From assembly GCA_030220185.1 (NCBI GenBank), contig JASPKZ010000420.1, positions 434,001 through 498,000 on the forward strand: DNA of 64,000 nt. Reading direction: 5' to 3'. A program made the position numbers and the translations under genes. Below, one piece after another: positions 54,750 through 64,000 of this stretch. Numbering within the stretch: position 1 is the stretch's first letter; every line of letters begins with the position of its first letter. Below the pieces are notes generated by a model. The model searched no databases and was not told the DNA's origin. It saw only the letters and a program-made list of their open reading frames with translations. The stretch is from Diploptera punctata. Its lineage: Eukaryota; Arthropoda; Insecta; Blattodea; Blaberidae.

Positions 54750-56560
54750 TATATCTTATCTTTATTGAAATACATAATAAATATACAATTCGGGTGTCAA
54801 TACCCATATCACTTGAATTATAGCTGCTATAATCAGAAAAACAATGCTTTATAATAACCAATAAAAATATGATTACGTAATAGAACGCCTCCCAACATTA
54901 CAACCAAATAATGTGATCACGGGGATTCCTTGCGCAATGTGACTGGAATGGGAGAAATACGTCATAGAATTCTAACGCATGCGCAGCAGAAGTGCATTTT
55001 AATAATTGTCACGTTATAATTTCTGGAAAATAAAGAAATGTGAAATACGCCATTGTAAATTTAATCTCCCCAATTCTCTGACCAATAATAAATCTATCGA
55101 ATAGGTCACTTAAAAGTAACAATTCTGTAGCAAGATCCATGACAGAAACATTAAAATTTACGTCATTTCAAATCATATTTAATAGGCTAGGTAAACCTAG
55201 ATTTGTAAATATCCTCACTCTTCAGACAAAACATTTGTTTACATTATTTGCAGAACAAAAAGTTCAATTTTTCCTCTTCTACAATAATCGTTTAAAGTTT
55301 TTAAACTGGCTTTGATAATATTTAATTTCAATATATTTTATATTTAGGGTATTTTTTCTTCCTTCACTTAAAATAATCATCGTCTGATGATCTAAATATA
55401 TAAATAATCACACTTTAGAGAGAAAGCTTTCATTCAAATGCTTTTCTTCGAATAAGAAAACAATTCTCCTTTATTTCCTTTATTTGGTCCAGTCTCCAAA
55501 TCCTGGTTCTTTATTTTCCCCTTCATTCAGAATTATCTTGTAACATACATTCTAGTTCCATCTTGTTCTATGCCTACAGTACAAATTCTAAGAAAAAAAC
55601 AACATATCATGGCCACTACATTTTCTAATGTTTTTATTGTTTTCCTTCTCTATTCTCCAGAGTACTTTGTCACTTCTGGTAGACCGCATGTGGTTAAATA
55701 AGTTAAATGGGCTTACCATTAGTTTAAATACCTAATGATTATACATTTTATTACTTTGGTATGTATATAATTTGTTTTTTTAATCTTCGTTACTTAAGGA
55801 TCTTGATTTCGTAGGACTGGTATCAACAAGCAATGTCGACAGAAAACACATTTATTTTTACTCTTGAACTGTGTAGTAGTTGTGCTTAACCAATATTCAG
55901 TAACAAAGTAAAATACCCTCCAGAAAACAAGACCCATTCAGGAGCATTGAACTTGGAAAAAGGAGACAACAAAGCTGAGATTTCTCGAGTGCACTTCCTG
56001 TAATCTGCCAGATTAAACCTAGGGACAGATTCTGTGGCTTCCTGCCAGAAGCTTTGTTCGTTTCAAACAAGTTAGTAAAGTCAGAATAGTTTTACATACA
56101 CTATGATCAATGAATCATATTGCATCGGAAACTGTATTTATGAAACTCATAAAACAAATGTATCAAATCAGTAATCAAATTATCTCCTAAGATTATACAT
56201 AACAATGAGTTATTTTTCATCATTCACAATATGATTATGGTAACATTATTAATTATTTTTAATAGTATCTTTAACTTCTAAAGTCATATCGTGTATATTT
56301 TTTTGTTATTTTATTCATTTTTACGGTCGCACATGACATATTTATCTTGTCATGATGGAGTGGCTTGTGGGTTATATGACCCCGAGAACTAAATCGGTGG
56401 TACGTTTGTTGTCAAAAAGGTTATCCATACCGGAGAGGTCAGTGGTGATACGCCAGACGAAAAAAAAAAAAAAAAAACTTGTTCGAAAGAGTAGCGATCT
56501 TTCACCGTAAAAATACAACCGTGATGGAACGCTTACATCGGTTCCACTGGGGTAAAATTT
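54750..56560. other. No recognisable feature
   Basis: AT-rich; poly(A) run at 56460-56478. No ORF with motif, no inverted ends seen. Confidence 0.45.
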
Positions 56561-56564
56561 TCTG

Positions 56565-56900
56565 GAGGAAGACTACATAACAGTGAGCTACATGATCTCT
56601 ATGGGAAACATAATATAATAAGAACAGTTAAGTCACGTAGATTGCGATGGGTAGGGCATTTGTCACGAATTAGTAACGAAAGAGAGTAATAGAAACTCGT
56701 TGTAGGAAAACCAAATTAAAGCATCCTGTGGGTTGGCCAAGAATGAAGTGGAAGAATAATATTAATCATGATTTGAGTAAGGTAAATTATACAGGGAATG
56801 GTTGGATATCGTTGGCTAAGGATAGGGGTGTATGGAGACTTCATATTCGCGCGAACATAAATCTTCGGATTCGATAGCGTCAGTGTCAGTGAGATTGTTA
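56565..56900 (+). pseudogene. LINE family A, old 3' copy
   Basis: GGAAGACTACATAACAGTGA, TAAGAACAGTTAAGTCACGT and AGATTGCGATGGGTAGGGCA, then diverged versions of GRPRMRWENN and DLREVDYTG, ending TTCGGATTCGATAGCGTCAG. Many indels. Confidence 0.87.
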
Positions 56901-57263
56901 GTTTTTATGGTATTAAGAAATGGTAAATGTCATGAAATGGGTCCTGGTATTGATATTTCAAGCGAGCATTTGTCTTGACGACTGAGGAACAGTTTGGTTG
57001 GCACCAGAATTTCAACTGGAGACCTCTCGAATACACCACATCAGACAACTAGTTCGGTGTTATGTTATTATTGAAATAATATTGAAATTTAATTGACACA
57101 ATATTGATAATGCACACAGCAAACAACAATTATAAATACACATTTTGGGAGAGATAGAAATTCTAAAAGAAGCCACAAACGAAAACAAATCTACTACAGC
57201 CCCCTTTACATAATAATCACAAAAAAGAAACACCCAGAAAAAAGGCTGAAGAGGAATAAAATA

Positions 57264-57478
57264 AAGTGATCCCACGACAGGTCTCGAGAGGCCCTTGGGG
57301 TAGTGGAAGGTTAAGGCTCCCACTTTTTCTGGACAATCGGCACTTCATGTCAGCCGGGTTGCCAACCCTGCGTGACGGCCGCCTTTACCCCCAGAACAAG
57401 CGGCTGGTACTCATTTCCATTAGAGGCTGAGTCGACCTCAGGGCCATAGTGCTGCCAGAGGGTTTGGGTCAATTTAAA
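57264..57478 (-). mobile_element. SINE family alpha, 5'-truncated, with duplication
   Basis: Minus: from TTGACCCAAACCCTCTGGCA to GTCGTGGGATCACTTTATTT; the tRNA head is missing. GCTGAAGAGGAATA appears on both sides (about 57243 and 57479), a target-site duplication that proves the truncation happened at insertion. Confidence 0.88.
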
Positions 57479-57632
57479 AGCTGAAGAGGAATACAAAATC
57501 AAAAGGCCTGGGAATATAAAAATATTGAGGAAGACTGATTTTGTCAGGTACATTTTTATCAATTTTTACCTTTTGAGATCCAATTTTTTTTATTTTTGTT
57601 GAAGACAAATTTTTAGATATTAGGTAAAATTA

Positions 57633-58353
57633 TCATAAGTAATGCTACGAGTGATTTCCAAATTATCGACAAATTCACGACTCACGAAGTGACGAGTGAA
57701 TTTATGTAGAGAATTTGGAAATCAAGAGTGGCATTTGTTAGGACTATTTAACGAATAAAATTAAGCTCTATACTCACAAATCATTATTTAACTGTAGTTA
57801 TTTTAAAATATTTATATATTTAATGTAAACGGTGATGTTTGAAAACAAATGAGAAACGATTGGTAGGCTTCATTTGCTTTTTTGTTCGTCAGTGCAACCA
57901 GATCATATTATTTATTGCCAAAGGAACACAATATTGTAAGAATGCACTCTAGTGGAGAAAAAATGAAATACATCAAACTGTATATTAATTCATTTCTAAT
58001 GTCTTATGATGTAAATATGGCATTTATATTTTTCTGGGAAAAAATACATTAAAGAAAGTGCAAATAGTGGCTTCTTTTTTTTGGTGGTATAAATCTATTG
58101 CTACAAATGCTTTTATATTAACTCCCGCATGCGGTATGTGTTGACATTCATGCACTATATATACAATCTGGTAGCAGTATTCTTTAATGAGTCATTCACT
58201 GCTAGGTAATGTTAAAAAGGAGGTGCTTTCTTTATTATTATAAACTTTAGTTGGTAAATTCTAGGCGAAACACGACTGTGATTGGTTATAAATAAAAAAT
58301 CATTGTAACGTGATTGGTCATTGACTCCCATTTGGGGCATGAGTTAAATAGTC
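57633..58353 (+). mobile_element. Family X repeat, copy 4
   Basis: TCATAAGTAATGCTACGAGT, hairpin (57643-57735), AGGACTATTTAACGAATAAA, body with CTCCCGCATGCGGTATGTGT, end GAGTTAAATAGTCC. Opposite in orientation to copy 5 just downstream. Confidence 0.9.
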
Positions 58354-58669
58354 CCCCTGATTGCATTATTAAAGTTCTATAATTTTAAATTATTTTTTTA
58401 GGAATTTTGGAGCTGTAAGAGTCATTAGAATATTAATGGAAGTGAAACATTTTTCTATGATTACTTCTGAAACTGTACATAGTATATTCTTAAACATTTG
58501 CCCGTTAGGAAAATGATATGTGATAAGTTGCTTATCCGGAAAATTCATTTTTTTAATCATATCCATTACAAGTGAGGCTTGCTTGAAAGTATTGATATAT
58601 TAACATCCAACAACGATCTGAATTGTTTTTAATTTGACTTTTTTTCTTTTCCTCCTCATAATTATTATT

Positions 58670-59512
58670 GATTATTTAAATCATGTCCCAAATGGGAGTC
58701 AATGACCAATCACATTTCAATGAATTTTGATTTGCTACCAATCAAAGTAGTTTTTCATCTCGATTTTATGAATTTAATTTTATCACTTTAAAATCAAACT
58801 CCCCCTTTTTAACATTCTGAATAGGTCAGACCATCATTTTGCAGTGACCGACTCTCTAAGAAATACGTTGAAAATAATAATAATATATTAAGATGTAAGA
58901 ATTCTAGAATGCATGTGACTACCAGATTGTATATATAGTGCACGAATTAAACCAGATTGTGCTTGCGAGATATAATACAAAAACATTTGTAGCAGTTGAT
59001 TATACCACAAAAAACAAACCACTGTTTGCACTTTCTTAAACGTGTTACTTCACAGGTAATAACGTTCCAGAAAAATATAATTGACATTTTTACATCAGAG
59101 GACATCAGAAACTAATTAATAACCTATAATGTTGGTTATAAATTTCTCCACTAGGGTGTATTCTTACTATATTGCGATCCTTTGGCAATACATAATATGA
59201 TCTAGTTGCAGTGATGAACAAGTGAAACATAACAAACTTTTCTCTTTTGTTTTCTAACATCGCCGTTTACATTAAATAAATCCATCCATGGTAATTTTGC
59301 CCGAGGGCAGGTCTTTCACTGCAATCATAGCATTTTCTTGTTTGCTTTGCAGCTTCACTAGGGAAATATATAAATATTTTAAATAACTATTTCGAAATAA
59401 TGATTTGTGAGTAAACTGCTTAATTTCATTCGTTAAATATTCCTAACAAATGCCACTCTTGATTTCCAAATTCTCTAGATAAATTGGAAATTACTCGTGG
59501 CATTACTTGTGA
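58670..59512 (-). mobile_element. Family X repeat, copy 5, with SINE fragment inside
   Basis: Minus-strand copy: TCACAAGTAATGCCACGAGT at 59512, shortened hairpin, then the body to GGGACATGATTTAAATAATC at 58670. Interrupted by 85 bp of SINE gamma at 59279. Without it the length is about 750 bp, like copy 3. Confidence 0.88.
59279..59363 (-). mobile_element. SINE family gamma tail inserted in family X
   Basis: CCATCCATGGTAATTTTGCC, CGAGGGCAGGTCTTTCACTG and GCAGCTTCACTAGGG are the gamma 3' end in inverse orientation. AAATA flanks it (59274-59278, 59364-59368), and removing it restores the X sequence. Confidence 0.9.
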
Positions 59513-59892
59513 AAATCTAAATGTTAGTCTATAATTTAATAATAAAGGACGAGTATGCACAAACCGAGCAAACAATATATGCAATGAATTTAGTTGCCCT
59601 TGCTATAAGCATCGATTTATTTACACCGCTTCTAACCTTGTTTATAGTTCGACTCTGTCCATCGTCTGTCTTGCATCGCAAGGTGTTGATCTATAATTTG
59701 AATATTTGTTTCTACGTCAGAGTAAATTTATTCACCTTTAGATGTATACTTAGATCTACTTTTTATGAATCTCGAATGCGTTGTTTTTATATTTGGAAGA
59801 TTTTTTGGCGATAAAATATCAAAGTTCATTAGCGTCTTGTCAGTGTTATAAAATAGTGACTTAAGTTAAAAATTGTTCTAAATTATAGTAAA

Positions 59893-60222
59893 CATGTCCA
59901 CCGCTGTGGTCTCGAGATAGCGTGCTGCCTTGTCACGCAGCGGCCCGGGTTCGATTCCCGGTCGGGACAGGCTCCTAGGTGAGATTTTTTTTCTGGGTTT
60001 TTCCTAACCCATAAGACAAATGTCAGGAAGCTTATGGCCCAACGGTCCCCGAAAATCATCCGGCCATCATCATCCTTATCATTATCATCCTTCACCGGTG
60101 TAAAGGGAAGCTACCACACCTACAATTCCATAGTAAAGCTGCAAAGCATAGCATGAAAATGCTATGATTGTAGTGAAAAACCTGTCCTCGGGCAGAATTA
60201 CTATGGATAGGTGGATAGTATA
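59893..60222 (+). mobile_element. SINE family gamma, full-length
   Basis: GTCCACCGCTGTGGTCTCGA, GCAGCGGCCCGGGTTCGATT, CCCGGTCGGGACAGGCTCCT, body, and end CTCGGGCAGAATTACTATGG plus GGATA repeats. Confidence 0.93.
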
Positions 60223-60224
60223 TA

Positions 60225-61220
60225 AAACAGATCCAATGATTTAGATTTATAAATTAGAAAATCCTTTTAAGTATCGACATCATCCTCAGGTTGTAAGATA
60301 CCCGATAATAGCGCCGCTGACAGGCGGAGTGGGGCAAAACACGTCTTATCTCAAGCAGTGTATGGCAATGCTCACATTGTATCGAGCGCCGTTCAGAAAC
60401 TGGGGGTGGCTGAAATAACCATGGCCAATTAGGAATCGGGTAATAGTAATTTCGGCTTTATTACCTTTACATGAAAACTCATTACAAGCTTGTGGGATAT
60501 TTTTTTTTTAATTTGGCGTAATTTGTGTTTTTATTATTTTATTTGTTTACTCTTTACCATTTTCAGTGTTTTTATAAGTATAGACACAAATCATAAAAAT
60601 GCATTTAACAGATGTCAAAATCTAATGGAATGCGGACAATTCTCTTTAGAGAAGAGATATGAACAGCTGTTTAAATACACGGCCTACTGGATACAACCAA
60701 GAAAAATTCAAGTAAATTAAACTGTTCTAAATTCCCAGTCACAACTGCTTTTAGCTGGTTTCTCATTGTGGTCTTCATACAAATCCGGTATTCGTATCTA
60801 CTCCGAGGAAAATCTACCCATATCCGAACATCGGAATCAATTTCCCTCAAATCCAGTATTAATATTATTCTAGCATATATTTTCCGAGTGGAATTATAAC
60901 TGTACTTATATTTTTGTCTCTAGGAAAGCAAAGGCGAAACATTAATTGCACTAGAGTGCACAAAAATGATATATTTTACTCAAACTGTATCACACCTCCA
61001 AAATATTCTTCCATAAATATTATCCTTAAGAATATATACATAAACAGCACTTTTTTATCAGAACCAAACTTGGCATATAAAATCTAAAAAGTAAGATATA
61101 GTCCTTAACCAGCAAATGTGGATAATTAGATATAGGCGTCCATATGATTTGAAAATTTAAAGATTGCTGTAGTGGTCTCAATTTTCGATTTTTCAAAACG
61201 AAATTCAGTACATGCTATTA
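60225..61220. other. No recognisable feature
   Basis: A GC-richer patch at 60300-60420 (GATAATAGCGCCGCTGACAG) is not recognised. Otherwise AT-rich. Confidence 0.4.
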
Positions 61221-61224
61221 AAGC

Positions 61225-61445
61225 AGGTTGGTTGGTTGGTATCTAATGTCGAGCACTTGATAATGAAATCATTCGGTCTCTTACACTCCAATATTTAGCA
61301 GAAAGGCTGATCTCTTCTACAAAAGCTGGACAACGGAGGAGATGGTTTCTTTCCACATCTTCATTTAAATTGCAAAAAAGGCATATAGGTGAATCAGTTA
61401 TGCCTAGTCTGTATAGGTTTTTATTCAAGCAATTATGTCCCGATG
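61225..61445 (-). pseudogene. LINE/pol C-terminal zinc-binding fragment with 3' end
   Basis: Minus: MNKNLYRLGITDSPICLFCN, LNEDVERNHLLRCPAFVEEI, KYWSVRDRMISLSSARH and a stop at 61243. C-x2-C...H-x4-C after LYRLGITDSP is the zinc-binding tail that follows RNase H in R1/I/Jockey-type pol proteins. It ends in a (CCAA)n/(GGTT)n run at 61228-61240, a possible 3' tail. Upstream RNase H and RT are gone. Confidence 0.78.
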
Positions 61446-61469
61446 CTATTAAAGTAAAACGCGGAACTT

Positions 61470-63690
61470 ATTCGAAAAAATCAGCGAAATCCGGCTATTA
61501 GAAGTCAGAGTTTACCTGAAATCCGGAATTACGAATTCGCTCTAGCATCCGCCATGTTTGCTTCGTAGCTATAAAATATATTCGTTCATTTCATGTATTG
61601 TTTTACTTAAAAATAAATCGGTAGAACATTATTTAAATTTAGTCAAATTATACAACAATATACAACAGGTATAATTTAGGGTTATGCCTGGATTGTTTAC
61701 ACTGCAATCCGACATTTTAAATAAGATGTCGTCAGAAACTGAGCCTTTCTCCAATTTAACGAAAGAAAAAATATATATCCATATACGAGCAAAATCGGAC
61801 CAAAAATTCGACTTGTTGAAGTATTCGCATAGTTTACACTATTGATGCGTGACGTAGATTTTGGAATTTAATCTTTTGGGACCGACACGATCAGTTGTCC
61901 ATTATCTTCACAATCATTACTGCAGACATTTTAAAAATTGAGGCATCAGTAGGCTGTAATATAAAAAAAATAGTTAATTTTTTTAACGAAGTTGATAGTA
62001 TATTATTTAAAAATGCTCTGCATCGCAATTTGAAACTGTACGTGTAAGTGCCTACAGTTGTAACTTAGAGAACGCTTAATTCATGTTGGTTATAGATGTA
62101 CGACAAAGAACCCCTGCCTTTAATTTTCTTCCCCAGTCGATCATACTTGGAATTCACACGCCCTTAAAAATCCATCGACCTCATCGAGTTAAAACCTGCG
62201 AACCTCCAATTCGTTAGCAAGCATTCTAGTCATTAGACTGCATTTTGTTCGATGATCAATTCTACAATTTTATTAAATCTATTCTATATTTATAGCAATA
62301 GGAAATCTGCCAATACGCACCATAAATAAAATATAACAAAACTTGATCAAGGTTATGGATATAGAGATATTAACTTACAAACGAAAGTAAAGGTATTTGA
62401 AATATACACACCGATATTATAAGGAGTAAATTAGATAACATGGCCGAGTTATAATTATTATACATTAATTTACTTTGTATTACTTTATTGATTAAACACG
62501 ATAAAATTAAAATTTACTTTTATAATTCCTTATTTTAATTGTACCTACTTTATATCAAAACGATGTAATCATTTAATGAAAAGAAACAAGGCTGCAGCCA
62601 GTGTTTTGCTGAAGGATATATCAAGAGGTATTTATAGGGATTAGTCCATGATGACTTTACTTCAATTGCATAAAATGCGGAAGATAAATACTGTAATTTG
62701 TTAATCTTGGGGTGCGGAAGATGATTTAAGGAAGCCTTTTACACCGGCTGTGTTGATGCAGTGTTTCAGTATGACTGTCAGAGATGCTGAATTTAGAATT
62801 ACTGGTCGGTTCCTTGAAAACAATCTGCATTAAGTCATGCAATGAATATCCGTTTGTTACACACTTGGATGTGAAATACAGGGTTGTCTTCAGTGGCGAG
62901 GGATCAATAGACGCTATGGAAGCTGCAATTGCTTTCTAATGTTACTGTAACTATGTCCATGGAGCTAATATTATATTGTTTAAACATAATTCAGCATATT
63001 TACGTTAAATGTAGATTTCGATGCAAATGTGAATTAATTCTAGCGTAGTGTATAAGACCAGCCTATAGTCTCTCTGGTTTAACTTTACGAGAAATTTGTA
63101 GAATGAGACAAATATACTCCCCTCTCTCGCTCGTATCAGTGTTGTCGATGTTTCTTCACCAGATTTTAATAGAGGAAATGGGGAAGAGGAAAACTGACAA
63201 CAGGGTGGGTTCTTTCTTCTGTATCTCGACTAAAGTGGTCAACGATCTACCCTTGTATCTCCATCTCTCTCTGCCAAGTTAAGCCAACTATACAATAGAC
63301 GGCAGCTCGCCACTGACCTTGCACTGAACGCATATTCTGAGGATGCGAGCGCCTCTCTCACGTTGGGGACGCATATACACAGTGAGGAAGAGAATCCCAT
63401 GGAGAAGTGAGTTTGTAAGAAACTATAATTTTAAAACTAATAAGGAGGAGTCAACCATCTCCTCTCTCTCTCAGCAATAGAATCTAATGGGATATGGGCC
63501 TATCATTCTCATAATAAATCATCCTACTGGAGCTCAATACACCAATTCTTCAAGTACATTTTTCTCGAAGTTCCAATATCACTCGCCCTAGATTTGAAAA
63601 CTACAGAAAAAACTTCCCTTTATTATTGTCATCAGTTCGCACTTTAGAAGTTTAAATTTATTTTTATTATTTATTTGTTTGAGAGAAGAT
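61470..63690. other. No recognisable gene; possible decayed SINE near 62125-62240
   Basis: 62125-62240 on the minus strand has a B-box-like GGTTTTAACTCGATGAGGTC and may be an old epsilon copy. 63060-63480 is richer in CT-type words (CTCTCTCGCTCG, CATCTCTCTCTGCC) but shows no motif I can name. Confidence 0.4.
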
Positions 63691-64000
63691 TGATCCCGTA
63701 CCCCTGGCCCTGGCCGCATACATATTCTAGCGGTCAAACACCTCCCGAAAAAAGGCCTTATCCAGCTCCTTGAAATATTGAAACTTTGCTTTAATTTACG
63801 CTACTTCCCTGAAGAATGGAAGAAAGCACACGTTATCACGATTCCTAAACCAGATAAAGATCCATCCAATCTAGACAATCTGCAACCAGTCTATCTTCTA
63901 TCTGTGCTGAGCAAAATACTGGAGACATTAGTTTTGGCATGACTGAAATTTGAGATCTCAGAGAAAGACATCATAAAATTGGCTTTAGAAAATCTGACAG
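63690..64000 (+). pseudogene. Jockey-type LINE, N-terminal part of reverse transcriptase, runs off the window
   Basis: Frame from about 63725: ILAVKHLPKKGLIQLLEILK, LCFNLRYFPEEWKKAHVITI, PKPDKDPSNLDNLQPVYLLS, VLSKILETLVLA, then TGA at 63941-63943, then LKFEISEKDII. PEEWK-A-x-x-x-x-I-P-KP-x-KDPS followed by P-x-x-LLS is the entry block of RT in Jockey-clade LINEs. An in-frame stop and the P-V-Y for usual P-I-S make it a likely relic. The remainder lies beyond 64000. Confidence 0.85.

Noticed and set aside
59521..59814. 97-codon plus-strand ORF as a possible host gene
   Set aside because: Composition is ordinary AT-rich intergenic DNA; no motif, splice context or relative within the window.

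Overview
The window looks like intergenic DNA from a large, AT-rich, repeat-choked insect genome. The protein fragments, the tRNA-headed SINEs and the abundance of (ATT)n microsatellites fit a cockroach or termite (Blattodea); the main LINE family resembles the reverse transcriptases I associate with Periplaneta americana. That assignment is inference. I find no intact host protein-coding gene. Nearly everything recognisable is a transposable-element relic. The one plausible host gene is a small tRNA-Tyr(GTA) gene with an 18-nt intron at 34285-34375.

Non-LTR retrotransposons dominate. Family A (3' tail of GTAA-type repeats) occurs about eleven times: 546-1591, 3641-4316, 7322-7424, 8668-9330, 13786-13876, 21167-21632, 27905-29005, 32296-33127, 44850-45985, 52846-53145 and 56565-56900. 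Families B (30197-31235, 35243-35589, 37584-38405) and C (4375-4711, 36462-37300), a CR1-like family (49100-50045 plus 3' ends), and single fragments of other families make up the rest. All are 5'-truncated, frameshifted or mutated. A Penelope-like element with a GIY-YIG endonuclease relic lies at 26560-27810, and an inverted pair of related terminal repeats at 51467-51747.

At least five tRNA-headed SINE families are present (called alpha, beta, gamma, delta, epsilon here), several with clear target-site duplications. DNA transposons include two Tc1/mariner elements with matched terminal inverted repeats (24664-26319 and 41666-43495). Each is nested inside another inverted-repeat element. There is a MITE with perfect 31-bp ends (40744-40939) and a decayed Crypton-like tyrosine recombinase (12261-13332).

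The most notable structures are: (1) family X, a roughly 0.7-kb repeat present five times, with a 91-nt hairpin at one end and short AGGACTATTTAAC inverted ends; (2) a SINE-alpha/LINE-A chimera with nearly the same fusion point at two loci; (3) a Tc1 transposase with an in-frame 94-codon duplication of its DNA-binding region and a Glu-to-Lys change in the DDE triad; (4) a 52-bp perfect palindrome at 9621-9732; (5) a 220-bp direct repeat bracketing a SINE at 48096-48898. The long stretches between these elements hold nothing I can name.
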